Part shown: positions 28,001-48,009 of the stretch, one piece after another
How the letters are laid out: every line of letters begins with the position of its first letter
Position numbering within the stretch: the stretch's first letter is position 1
Assembly (NCBI RefSeq): GCF_022539315.1
Contig: NC_066329.1
Location: forward strand, 6,547,072-6,611,071
Source of the DNA: Serinus canaria
Lineage: Eukaryota > Chordata > Aves > Passeriformes > Fringillidae
Reading direction: 5' to 3'
DNA: 64,000 bases
Translations under genes and position numbers: made by a program
The notes under the pieces: model-generated
Database searches by the model: none
What the model was told of the DNA's origin: nothing
The model's input: the letters and a program-made list of their open reading frames with translations, nothing else

Positions 28001-28170
28001 GCCCTGGACTCTATGGAGCCCCACTGACTCCCACCATGCCCATCAGTCAGGCAGCCCATGGGGTCCCACAAGTCCCAGTTTTCACTGACACATCTCTGTG
28101 TAGTAGCATGAAAACCACCGTTGTTCATGAGGATTGAGCTGGTTATAAAACAATTATTCCATCTGAATAT
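10086..28170. other. Gene-free 5' flank of TBX1, proximal part
   Basis: I found no supported gene in this stretch. The longest frame (12148-12795, + strand, 215 codons) has low-complexity random content, no recognisable domain and no splice context. A patch at 24190-24560 keeps several CpG and developmental-factor words and may be regulatory. T-rich runs occur (for example 20865-20887), but no complete mobile element was recognised. The rest looks like ordinary non-repetitive vertebrate intergenic DNA. Confidence 0.55.
24190..24560. promoter_or_regulatory. Candidate regulatory patch with retained CpG
   Basis: In a region otherwise poor in CpG, this patch keeps many CpG dinucleotides (for example around 24205, 24233, 24274, 24288, 24364, 24387 and 24548) together with TAATAATA and AATTGATTTGAT words. 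It has no supported reading frame. Retained CpG and dense homeodomain-like words are typical of conserved regulatory DNA, but this is inference from composition. Confidence 0.2.
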
Positions 28171-28409
28171 CTCCTTTTCTTTTCTTTTCTTTTCTTTTCT
28201 TTCTTTTCTTTTCTTTTCTTTCTCTTTTCTTTCTTTTCTTTTCTTTTCTTTCTTTTCTTTTCTTTTCTTTTCTTTTCTTTTCTTTCTTTTCTTTCTTTCT
28301 TTTCTTTCTTTTCTTTTCTTTTCTTTTCTTTTCTTTTCTTTTCTTGCTTCTCTTTTCTCTTTTCTCTTTTCTCTTTTCTCTTTTCTCTTTTCTCTTTTCT
28401 CCTCTCTCA
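28171..28409. repeat. Polypyrimidine microsatellite, TTTTC then TTTTCTC units
   Basis: The top strand is almost pure T and C for about 240 bases. It begins with TTTTC pentamers broken by single TTTC steps, then changes at about 28346 to a run of the 7-base unit TTTTCTC. The complementary strand is pure purine. Such a tract can form triplex DNA and is prone to length change and assembly error. Long open frames through it (Lys/Arg-rich on the minus strand, Phe/Leu/Ser-rich on the plus strand) are products of the repeat, not genes. Confidence 0.95.
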
Positions 28410-28775
28410 GACGCCCACCGGCGGAGCACAGCACGGTTGCTGTGCAGACGCCGCTGCCCTGCACTCTCAGGTGCCCGGTGCCGCCCGCGGCTGCCGCCGC
28501 CGGGGGCCGAGCCGCGCTGCGCGGAGCCGCGCACCTGCCGCGCTGCCGCCGGACGGGCCAGGCGGGTGAAACCCCCGCTCGGCATCCGGCGGCCTGGAGA
28601 AACCAGGGAGCTGCGGAGGGGCAGTGAACCCCGGCGGACCCCGCGGGGCCCCGTGCAGGGACGGCGACTGGCGCCGGGCCGTGGGTGGCAATGCCCCCAG
28701 CCCAAACCGCTCCGGTGGGCAAAGTGGCTGCCGAGGAGCTCGGGCTCTCCCTGCCTGACTTTTCGTTCGTTCGTC
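28410..28775. other. CpG-rich wedge inside the polypyrimidine block
   Basis: About 365 bases of very GC- and CpG-rich unique sequence separate two pyrimidine tracts. The left border reads CTCTCTCAG at 28402-28410 after more than 200 pyrimidines, which is an ideal splice acceptor context on the + strand. GT words that could be donors occur inside, for example at 28470 and 28565. No recognisable protein is encoded. It may be the outer edge of the TBX1 CpG island, cut off by repeat expansion, or a noncoding exon or promoter of an upstream transcript. Confidence 0.5.
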
Positions 28776-29392
28776 TTTATCCGTTTGGCTGTCTTTCCGT
28801 TGTCTCGTCTCTTCTCTTCTCTTCTCTTCTCTTCTCTTCTCTTCTCTTCTCTTCTCTTCTCTTCTCTTCTCTTCTCTTCTCTGTCTCTTCTTGCTTCTCT
28901 CTCTTCTCTCGTCTTCTCTTCTTCCTCTTCTCTCTCTCTTGCTCTTCTCTTCTCTTTCTCTTCTCTTGCTTTCTCTTCTGTCTCTTCCTTCCTCTTCTGT
29001 TCCTTTCCTTTTTCCTTTCCCTATTCCTTCCTTTCCTTCATTTCCTTTCCTTTCCTTTCCTTTCCTTTCCTTTCCTTTCCTTTCCTTTCCTTTCCTTTCC
29101 TTTCCTTTCCTTTCCTTTCCGTTTTCCTTTCCTGTTCCTTTCCTTCCTTTCCTTTCCTTTCCTTTCTTTCCTTTCCTTCCGTTCCTTTCCCTTTCCTTTC
29201 CTTTCCTTCCTTCCTTTCCTTTCCTTTCCTTTCCTTTCCTTTCCTTTCCTTTCCTTTCCTTTCCTTTCTTTTCGCTTTCCTTTCCATCTTCTTCTTGCTC
29301 TCTCTCGTCTTCTCTCTTGCTTTCTTTCTTTCTTTCTTTCTTTCTTTCCTTTCTTCTTTCTTTCTTTCTTTCTGTTGCTTTCTTTCTTCTTT

Positions 29393-29428
<36 letters not shown>

Positions 29429-29449
29429 TCGTCTGTTTTGCCTTATTTT
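28776..29449. repeat. Compound polypyrimidine block: TTCTC, CCTTT and TTTC arrays
   Basis: A second pyrimidine tract of about 670 bases is made of successive arrays. TCTTC/TTCTC pentamers run at 28803-28882. Degenerate CTCTT-rich sequence runs to about 29010. TTTCC pentamers fill roughly 29036-29120 and 29208-29268, with imperfect copies between. TTTC tetramers fill about 29320-29430. Each array has its own unit, so the block grew by several expansions. The long frames on both strands are repeat artefacts. Confidence 0.95.
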
Positions 29450-29795
29450 CTATTTTACTGTCTGTCTTTTTCGGTGAGACGTGGTTCACGCGTTTGATTT
29501 CTTTTAAAGAGATTCGTTTATTTCGGTACAAACGTCAGTTGCAAAATCATTATGATAGTCGCCGTAGTCGGAGTAATAACGAGGGTAACTGTAAATATAA
29601 GAAAAGTACTCATCGATAACGGTCTCAAATTAAACGCCAGAAAATCCCCGTTTTTTCCCAGGACTCGCAGGAACTTCAGACTTTTTTCACCTGCCGAAAT
29701 GTCCCCGGTGTCCTCTTTATTTCCACCCTTACAACGAATCCGTAAACGTCCGCGGTTCCCGTTAGTTGAACCCCTACGAATCTTTTTTTTCTCCT
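29450..29795. other. AT-rich but CpG-dense strip
   Basis: This strip is visibly AT-rich, yet CpG occurs every 10-20 bases (for example at 29478, 29488-29490, 29514, 29524, 29532, 29562, 29565, 29571, 29580, 29614 and 29620). In methylated vertebrate DNA such a mixture is quickly lost, so the strip is probably unmethylated in the germ line and belongs functionally to the neighbouring CpG island. It contains ATCGATAA (29613-29620) and TTTCTTTTAAAG. I see no coding exon. Confidence 0.6.
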
Positions 29796-32223
29796 GCACA
29801 AGCACCACCAGCGAGGCAGCCTCAGCCTTTCCCGTGCTGCACGGGCGGTGCTGCTGCGGCGGGGCCGCGGGGTTCTCTCTCCCGGGCCGGCCGTCGGAGG
29901 CCGCCCGGGGCTGCGCCGCTGGGCTGTTCATACGAGCAGCGTGCGGAGGCACGGCCCGTGCGCTGGTGCGAGCGGAATCCGGGGGCGCCTCCCGGCCCCA
30001 CCGGGTCCCGGCCCCGGCTCGTTGCTATTGTCCTCCCGATAGTTATTTGCTGCCCCACGGCTCAGCGGGCAGCCGGGGCTGTCGTGCCAAGGCCGAGCCG
30101 AGCCGAGCCGAGCCGTGCGAGGCCGGCCCCAGCTCCCCTGCAGAGTCTGCGCCCCCCCACCCCCCCACCCTTTCCGAAAGCCCGGGCTCGCCAGGGGCCA
30201 GCCGGGGTGCAGAGGTTGGGGGCGGGAGAGACGGCGGGGCCGGGCAAGGGCCGGGGGAGCGGGCAGAAAGGAGGGATCGCGGGAGGGACGAGTGGAGAGA
30301 TGCTGGCGGAGGGGTGAGTGCGGAGGGCGGACAGTGGGGCTGTGTCCCAGCCAGGCCTCGGGGGCGCGGGGACAGCCCATCGGGTCCGCGACGCTCCTGT
30401 ATCACAGCCTGGGCTCAGGGTGCGCGGAGGAACCCGGCTTGGGGGACCTGGGCACCTTTGCAGCAGCGGGGCCATGGCTCGGTGTGAGTGTCTGTGACCA
30501 GGGACACATATCCCGGCCCGTGGGGAACGGTGCCGGCAGGGAGTCCCCTGCGAGGGACGACGAAGGCAGCAGCCACTGGTGTCCGCCTCGCCTGAAAGGT
30601 CTGGGGGATGATGGGGTGCGGGGCCCAGACAGGGAAGGGTGTTCCAGCGGATGTTTATCGCGGGGGCGTCGGGAGAGGGACACGGCGATGCTCGGCTTCG
30701 GGGCCGTCACGGGACTGGGGGTTGCCGTCGTGGGGAATGCGCGAGTCGTTGCCGCGCGTTGCATTCCTCGGTGCTACCACAGGCTTTTGAGCCATCAGGC
30801 TACATCTCTCCGGGACGAAGCAGATGTGTGTCCACGGAGGATGAGGAAGAAGGGGGAGAGGTGCCCCAACCCTTATTCCGCATCGAGCAGTTGGCGTTTT
30901 CTCACCGCGGAGCCGTACCGGAGGAGAGGCGGCGGGACAGCCTCGACCTCTCCTCCCACCTGCCCGGGCGAAGTGTGAGCTGCGGGGAGCAGAACCTCTG
31001 GACTCGATCCTAACAGACACACCCGTCCTCTAGACGAGTTCAGAGCCAGGGGCATAGCAGTAATGGCTAACGGCGGGCTTAGCAACCCTGCGTCGAGAGT
31101 GGATGCGCTTTGCGGCGCTCCGCTGATGAGGGGCGGACGAGGAACGCGGACATGCGTCCTCGGGACTTCTGTCAAATGGGACCTCTGGGCCCTGTTCGGG
31201 GTGCAGGAAAGGGGTCGACTCCGCTCGCTGCACAGCGCCGTGCCACCCTCTCCCTCGGGTGGGTTCTGTCCCTGCGGGGTCCCTGTTGCAGGGCAGACAG
31301 GGTTGGTCTCCCCGTACATTGTCTCAGCGCCGCTCACGCGCCGCTCACGCGTGTGGGAATCCCGCGTGTCTGCGAGGCCAGCCAGGCAGGGGATGTGGGA
31401 GCGGGGCGGCGGGATCTACTCTCAGGGATTTGGGGTTTCGAGGCTTCAGCCCCACCATTTGGCGAGGACCCTCTCCGCTGCCGCCCAGGTGACAACGATT
31501 CCCGGCGGGTCCTCTGTTCCTGGTAGACACCACTCAACCCCGACTCCGCCGGCCGGGTGGACAGGCCGAGGGACCGGTCCACGCCCGGGCTGTCCCCGAC
31601 CTGGCGTCCCTTACAGCTGGAGTTTTATGTAAGGAGCAGGAAAGGAGAAAGGAATTAACCTGGGAAACGGTGCGGGCAACTAAGGCAGGGGCTGCCACCC
31701 CAAACTCTGCTGGGGCATTGATTTCAGGTTTTTTCTAAATTTCCAGGGGGAATATTTTCTTTCCTCCTGGAGCAGAGGCTGTCCAAAGCCAAGCATGCCG
31801 CGGGGACGGGGCATCAGCGTCCCGCTCACATCAGCCCTTGAGTTCCCGGAGGCGGCTTGGAGTTCTCACCCGCGGCTCCTCGCTTTCCTCCGATATTGCC
31901 CCGGGGTGCCCAAACGAAATCCCTTCCCCTCCTTCTTGTATTGCCGCCAGGTGAGCAGCACGGGTCAGTACCGGGACTGTCTTCTCCGTGACGTGTCCCT
32001 GAGCTCGCGACAGAAGCTACCCCGGCCAGGAACCGCGCTGCCAGCAGCAGCAAAGAAACAAAACACCGATCATGTCACGCTCTGCCCTTATGCCGTTAGC
32101 TGCAGGAACATATGCTCAAATATGTAAGAGTAGTCTAGATTTTTCTCTGCAAATATTTTTACCACATCCAAAGATAATATTTCAACAGAAGAATCAAGCC
32201 CCGCAGGCTACAGACAGGGCAGC
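29796..32223. promoter_or_regulatory. CpG island upstream of TBX1
   Basis: The stretch is strongly GC- and CpG-rich throughout, with G-runs and C-runs (for example 30150-30170). A GAGCC pentamer array lies at 30092-30116. It precedes the probable TATA promoter and continues as one island into the first coding exons. Long unmethylated islands of several kilobases are typical of Polycomb-regulated developmental genes such as TBX1. Open frames on both strands come from lack of AT-rich stop codons. Noncoding or antisense transcripts starting here are possible but not shown. Confidence 0.75.
30092..30116. repeat. GAGCC pentamer array
   Basis: Four to five tandem copies of GAGCC lie in the upstream CpG island. 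The reverse-complement unit GGCTC forms a similar array at 32963-32987, so the two could pair as an inverted repeat spanning the promoter and exon 1. Confidence 0.85.
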
Positions 32224-32232
32224 TATATATAA
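32224..32232 (+). promoter_or_regulatory. TBX1: TATA box, probable TBX1 promoter
   Basis: TATATATAA stands alone at the junction between an AT-rich strip (about 32100-32230) and GC-rich DNA. A start site would be expected about 30 bases downstream, near 32254. The sequence from there runs without interruption to a strong GTGAGT donor at 32521. This fits a noncoding first exon ahead of the acceptor at 33808. The assignment rests on motif position only. Confidence 0.5.
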
Positions 32233-32253
32233 CCCGCTTGCTCACTCCGGCTC

Positions 32254-32520
32254 TCCGCGCATCGCTCGGGTTATGCAACCCCCATCGCGACGGTAGCCAC
32301 CGGCGCGCCCCACAGCTCCGCCCGCCCCGTCGGGGCAATTCCCCAGGACCTCGGTGCAGCTACCCGCCCAGAGGGACCAGCACCAGGGCGCGGACCGAGA
32401 CTGGTACTGGTACCCGGGCTGGGCCGGACCCGGCGGGGCGGGCGCGTCGCCTTGCCCCGCGCCGATGCGAAAGAAGGGCCCGGGGAACGCTGCGTCGCTC
32501 CGAGGGGCCGGGAGCGGGCG
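32254..32520 (+). other. TBX1: Probable TBX1 noncoding exon 1
   Basis: A GC-rich stretch is bounded by the TATA box 30 bases upstream and by a near-consensus donor, GCG|GTGAGT, at 32520/32521. It would join across about 1.3 kb to the acceptor at 33808, giving a 5' leader ahead of the start codon at 33901. A short upstream frame of seven codons starts at 32273 and stops before 32300, and another ATG lies at 32463. In mammals TBX1 also has a noncoding first exon. The 5' end is estimated, and transcript data are needed to fix it. Confidence 0.45.
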
Positions 32521-32962
32521 GTGAGTAGCGCCTCGTCCTCTCCGGGGCAGGGACGGGAACCGGGCGCGGCTCCCGGCCCAGCCGGGCCGTGCAGGTGCTG
32601 CCGACGAAGCGGCCTCTCACGCTGGGCTAAGCAGGAGCTCGCCTGCCGCCTCGTTAGTTGCTTTCCGTTTTCTCCGCTTTTTGGTTTTTTTTATTGGCGA
32701 AGGAAATGCTGGAATGCTGGCGGGCGCTTTGGGAGTTTGGTGGCCCAGGGCTAGGCGGGGGTCCCATCCGAGCGAAGTGGCCGGTAGTACCTGCACTCGC
32801 TGCTCACCCTGACGTGCCCAGACCCCGCCTGTTGAGGCGACTCAGACTGCGGGTCCCTACGGCTACCGAGCCCCGAGGGTCGCCCGCAGCCCCGAAGTGC
32901 ATGCGAGCTGGAGGAAAAGAGCTATCCCTTCTCTCGGTGCCGGACATCCGCAGCGTGACGCC

Positions 32963-32987
32963 GGGCTCGGCTCGGCTCAGCTCGGCT
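32963..32987. repeat. GGCTC pentamer array
   Basis: Five GGCTC units, one with a base change, lie within intron 1. They are the reverse complement of the GAGCC array at 30092-30116. Confidence 0.85.
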
Positions 32988-33239
32988 CTTCCCTTCCCGT
33001 CGGCCGGCTCCCGGCGCCGTGATTGACACCGCCGGCCCCTCCGCCCGCCCCGCAGCACATCCCATCCTTCCCCGGCGGCCGCTTGCCGTGCCCGGGAGGC
33101 GGGGAAGGGCCTCCCCAGCCCTTTGACACCGTCTCGGCAGGAGTTTCACTTCGCTTTCGCCGCCGTCGCCGCCACTTCTGCAGGCAAACACCCTCGGCTT
33201 CCATGTGACGCCTCCCAGCCACTGAATGGGGAAAGCGCC

Positions 33240-33245
33240 TATAAG
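33240..33245 (+). promoter_or_regulatory. TBX1: Second TATA-like box, possible alternative TBX1 promoter
   Basis: TATAAG lies in the context CTATAAGGG in GC-rich DNA, with a TGACG word at 33205-33209 just upstream. A transcript starting near 33270 could reach the first ATG at 33901 unspliced, or after splicing inside the leader. It is weaker than the box at 32224 and may be chance. Confidence 0.3.
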
Positions 33246-33808
33246 GGAGACACTTTCCCTTCGTGCAGGAGAAAAGGAGGGGACGAGGGGGGCAGAAGCA
33301 GGAGGTGGTGGTTGAGGGAAAGGGAAGACAGAAAATGAATTAATAAATCGTAGGGAACGAATTGGGGAGGGGTAGGGTGGTGAGAAATGGACACCCCGAG
33401 AAAGAAATTCGTGGGATTATTTATTTGTTGCCCCCCGGTCCCGTCTCGCTGACAGAGCTCGGTCCACCGTTGCGGTGCTCGGCGCTAGCTACAAAAAGAC
33501 CCGGTAAAGTTTCTTGCTCCCCAACGCCCTTCCCGGGGGGGCGAGGGTTTAGGTTGTTTTCTGTTGGATTTATTTTTTTTTTAAGTTTCCCTTCCCCACG
33601 CCTCCCCCCCCGTCTGGAAGGAGGGGGTCTCGTTCGCACCTCCCTGGATGGTGCGGTAGAAAGGAGGGGAGTAAGGGGGTGGGAGGGGGGGGGCTCGTGG
33701 TGGGAGGCTGCCGCGCCTGCTGCTCCTGCATTGGTGTCTCCCCTATGGACGAAAACAGCCCTCTGTCTCCCAAGGCAAATGCTTTCAGTATCGCCTCTCT
33801 GATTTCAG

Positions 33809-33900
33809 TCGCCGCCGCCGAGCAAGCAGGGAAAGGAGAGCTGGAGGAGCGCCGCGGCGGCCGCAGCGCGCCCGCCCGCCCCGGCTGCCGCCCTCAGAAG
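33809..33900 (+). other. TBX1: TBX1 5' UTR part of the exon carrying the first ATG
   Basis: The pyrimidine-rich stretch before 33808 ends GATTTCAG, a good acceptor, so this exon probably starts at 33809. The 92 bases up to the ATG contain GCC-repeat sequence and no upstream ATG. If transcripts start at the second TATA box instead, this stretch would be continuous with more upstream leader. Confidence 0.55.
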
Positions 33901-43746
<9,846 letters not shown>

Positions 43747-43990
43747 CGGGGCACCGGCGGCACGAGAGACACCGCCCTCCCCCTTCCCGCCTTTCCCCCA
43801 CCTCCCGCCTTACGAGTGAGCTGATTGGCCAGCTTGACCTGATCGACAGCCAGACAGCCCAATCGCCGGCAGCCGGGCCCCGCTCCGCGCCCCGCCCTGT
43901 GGGGGCTGTGAGGGCGGCTGTGCCGGGAGCTCCATCGCGGTGTGACCCGCGGCTGCACTTTGATAAATGAAGCCATATGTCCTTATCTCT
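43747..43990 (+). other. TBX1: TBX1 3' UTR, proximal part, with candidate poly(A) signal
   Basis: A GC-rich trailer follows the stop. GATAAA at 43962-43967, a known but uncommon poly(A) hexamer, is followed by a T/GT-rich stretch (43978-44000), so a short 3' UTR of about 240 bases is possible. Stronger hexamers occur far downstream (ATTAAA at 45012, AATAAA at 46489), so longer 3' UTRs cannot be excluded. Confidence 0.35.
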
Positions 43991-46900
43991 CTGTTCTCCT
44001 GCGCCTCCGTTCGTGCCGGGCACCGAGGACCGTCGGGCGGCTGGGATGCTGTGGGAGGACGGTGAGGCGGCAGCGGTGAAGTGACTTGTCCCCTCTCACT
44101 CGCCCGCCTGGTCTTCTGATGGAGGTTTGGTGTTAGCGCCGGTGTTGGCGGTGCCCACGGGGCCTGTACGTGAGCACCGAGCAGGGGCTCTGGGGCCGGC
44201 CGTGAGCCGTGCGTCGTCCTGCACTTGTCGGTGTCAGTCTTTCCCAACCCGGGGCACACCGGGGGCTGCTTCACACGTGGCTCAGGTGGTTCTTTGAGGA
44301 AATTCTTGGGGAAGCAGAGTTTAGTTTAAGAGAGTGCTTTGAATCCTCACTGCCAGAACAAATTTCCCACTTCTCCGGCCCTGACCCATTTTTAAGTTTT
44401 GGGGTTCACTGGTATGCCTTACCCATAGCAGCATTTTCTGGAGCTGTTGAGAAGGGCCTATGGCAAAGAGCACAGACACGTGCAGCTGTGTTTTCCCAAC
44501 GATACCTGCAAAGTTTTAAAAAGCAGCCTGAGGGGTGGGGGAATATCTGCAGATTTCAGGCTGTGTGTATCCCACCCACTTCCCAGGCAGGCTCACACAG
44601 TTCTGCCTTCCTGCATCCTTTCCTGAGCTCTTGAATACTCTCTCATGGAGGTGCCTTTTAAAGGGACTTCAGGGTTTTTTTCTGACTAGTTCACCCCTTA
44701 TATTTGGCTGACCCAAACTGCAATAGTTCTAAAGCATCTATTCTGCATTTCCTGCTTGCTGCATCTTCCCTCTTAATGCTGGTAAGTACTTTTTCCTTTA
44801 GTGTCTTCATTCAGTAGTCATTCCTTCCTGCTGAAAAGATGGCCCTTTTCATCAGAGTTCTCCAGTGATGTGTTTTGAATAGTTGGCTTGTGTTTTTGTC
44901 AGATTCTCACCGAAGGCAGTCCCTTTGTGTTCAGAGAAGGTATTGAGCAGCTCCTCAGCTGTGTTGGTATACAGTATTATGAACACTTTCCTGATTCTTC
45001 CACATGACTCAATTAAAAGATGGAGGCTATTTCTTTTAAAGTTATCTATTCGTCCATGTTTGTGCATTTTCATTACAAACTCTTTAAAACATGTTCTTTC
45101 CCTTGTGCAGGTGGCAGTGTTAATAGCAATGTTTATTTTGTCTCTGGCAGTGGGCTTTGGGCTTCCAGAACCTTTTTGGAAAGGTTTAAGAAGGGATACA
45201 GGCTACCATGAATATTTTATGGTTTTTTTTCTGTTAAAAAAATATATCTGGATCCATAAAAAAAGACTTGTGCAAGAAATATGTATTTTATTTGACATTT
45301 GCAGTGAATTGTGAGATTCTTAATGTCTGACTAAAGCATAATGTTCTCAGAAAGGTTGATGTAAAATGGCCTTGTGCTTATTATTAGTCAGTGGGAAATG
45401 GCTCTCGGATGTGCTCTATTGCTATTGCTTTGCCGCTTTCAGAGTTTTCAGTATGATTTGTTATCTGTAAACTGATTAGTGCCAAAGCTTTGGTCAAATG
45501 TTTAATGAAGTTGTTATATTTATTATTTCCTTCAAAGATTATACAAACCCTTTTTTTTCTTGATAGTTTCAGTGTAGGAAAAAAAGTGAAGACAACCAAA
45601 GAATCATATCTGCAAAATGTAGATACATGTAGATATTTGTAGATATATGTAGATAATCTTATTTCATTTCAATTGAAAAGATATTGGACAGTGACATTTA
45701 TAAATATTTTTCCTCTTCTTTCTTTCCTTTATTTCTTGTTTGATTATTTGTGTATATTTGTCAGTTTGTCTGCCCTGAAGTCTAAGCCTCCCCTACAAAA
45801 TGCAGTTATTTAAATAAGGAGAGTTCTTAGTCTGAGCAAACAGTGGCTCTCCATAGGTGATTGCTCCTTCCCTTCTGTCCCTGGTAGCTGCAGGTGCTCA
45901 TAGTTGTGGTAATCTATCACAATACATCAGTGTGCAAGGTTGGGGTTCCCAGGTGAAAATAGATCTGTTTGTATTGCTAAACACCTGTTCTCTTTAAGCA
46001 CACATAGAATGACCCAGGGTGTCAGGACTAAACCGTGCCCTTAATGAAAGTGGCTCAAGGCTCCTTGCCTTGACTGTAGGAATTTCAATTTTATATTTGT
46101 TAGAAGAAGAGAAAATCACATAACTTCAAACTATAGCTGTGGGTAGGGCCCTCAGGATCACCAGTCTGTGTTCTGTGCTTAAGAACCGCTGCAGAGATCC
46201 TGAGGCTGAATGGGAAGGAGACCATGCAGCTGTGTCAAGCCTACAGTCTGAAAATGGTATTTCTAACCATGCATTTAGTCCATCAGCATGCAAGGTGCTT
46301 AGACATGTTCACATTGAAGCATGTTAGCAGTCCAGTTTGTGTTGTGTTTTAATCTTTAAATCAAGATTCTTCAGGGCTTTGACTGGTGTCCCTCCTTCCA
46401 TAACAATGTCTCTCTCACTGGATGGGAGTGTTACAGATATGGAAAACAAAAAGGGTCATTTTTCTATCCCAGTAAAAAATACACTTCAAATAAACAAAAC
46501 CCCAGGATGCTGCATATTGACCAGTAGAAGCCTTTTGAAAATCACAGAAAATTTGTAACCCTTTAATGTCATATTACCTGTCAGCCTGTTAGTCAGGACA
46601 TATCATGTATAGGCCATGCATTATCTGTGTATTGTAGATTGATTTAACAAATGACTTTGGATGATTTGATTACGTGTCTGGTTAAACTTCGCTCAGCCCA
46701 CGCTGTGACCAAGGCCCATGGCACACACTAGGAAAGAAGGTGGCTGCATTTCCAGGTGATACTTCTACTTGTGGTTACCTCAAGTTACACAAAGCACTTA
46801 CACATGAAGTGTCTGTAAAACAGGCCGAAGTGTGGAGGTTACAAGCATCATTTGTCTTTTCCAAATAGGGAAAATATATATTTATATTCTATAAATTAGC

Positions 46901-48009
46901 CATCTAGCTCTACTTTCAAGAGGTACAGTCTGAGTTCAGTGATTGCTTCTGAGGTCTGTAAACCACATCACCTAGCTCAGTGGATAAATCCAGGATTAGT
47001 TCCTTGTTCCACACAGGTGGAACAAGGGTGGCCTTTGCTTAATCACTTAACCCAAACACTGGGGATAGCTCCAGTTTTCAGAAATGGCTTTTTGCAGTTC
47101 ATTTTATCCTGTCCTTGCTAAGGAAATTGACTAAATTCAGTGTAGGATAGAAGCATCAGGATGAAACTCCTGTGTGTTTGCAGTGTTCATGCACACTCTT
47201 TACACATTTCATAGGTGTTTTTTAGTCTTTCCTTCTCTTCAGGGAGCCCCTATAACTCTCTGGCTGGAACTGTGCAGGTAGTCCTCAGCAGCTGCCTCTC
47301 AGCATCCTGAGGTGTTGGCATCTCTTCAGTCAATCTCCAGCAGATGTACACATGGGCATGGCCAGGGGAGCAATTACTTTGGCTTCCTGCTACAGTTTGT
47401 GTAACAGTGGCTTGCAGGATGGAGAGTGACCCAAGGATTGTAGCAGGTATAGAAAGGTGTTCTGTGTGCAGCAGGCTGCTGGGGGACAGTGTGGGTCTCC
47501 CATGAGCTGTGGGCTTCTAGTGCATCTCTACATGGAGCCATGGCTAGTGGAGCTACATGGGTCAGGGCTACCTCAGCTGGGGCACTGTCCTTTCCTGCCA
47601 AGCATTCCTCCTTCTCTCCAGCAAGTGGATTTCAGCCTATGGTGCTGGATCCCTCACCAAAGAGCTGTTGTACCTTGATTTGTGTGGAATAAGAAAAGCA
47701 GGTTGTGTAATGTTCTGCCTGTGTAAAGGTATCTCTGTAGCTGCTAGAAACAAGTCAGGCACCCACAGGTTTGGGCTGGGGGGCAGAAGCTGAGCCCTGC
47801 TGCCTGAAGAAGGCTGGAAGAGCAAACGCAGCAGTACCTGCAAAGCAGGTTTCAGCATCATTACCCAAAGAGCTCAAAAAGCTGCCGTGAGCCTGTTGAA
47901 CACGGCTGGGCTGGAAGGTGGGGGTGGGAGAAGAGCGTTTGTGTGCACATACATATGTTGGTTGCTTTGCCTTCTGTTGTTCGGTTTCCTGATGGAGTGA
48001 AACCAAATT
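43991..48009. other. Region between TBX1 and GNB1L, proximal half
   Basis: No coding exon was recognised. GC falls from high (to about 44250) to AT-rich. There is a tandem 10-base GATA-word repeat at 45618-45657. Poly(A) hexamers for TBX1 may lie here (45012, 46489). Open frames are short and random. Confidence 0.55.
45618..45657. repeat. Four tandem 10-base units TGTAGATANN
   Basis: Four consecutive 10-base units begin TGTAGATA at 45618, 45628, 45638 and 45648 and differ only in the last two bases. Each contains AGATA, a GATA-factor core, so four cores sit exactly one helical turn apart. Confidence 0.9.

Noticed and set aside
28154..29619. Several long open frames (up to 377 codons) on both strands, rich in Phe/Leu/Ser or Lys/Arg/Glu
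   Set aside because: They are direct translations of TTTC/TTCC-type repeats, which contain no stop codons in most frames. No start context, conservation or domain supports them.
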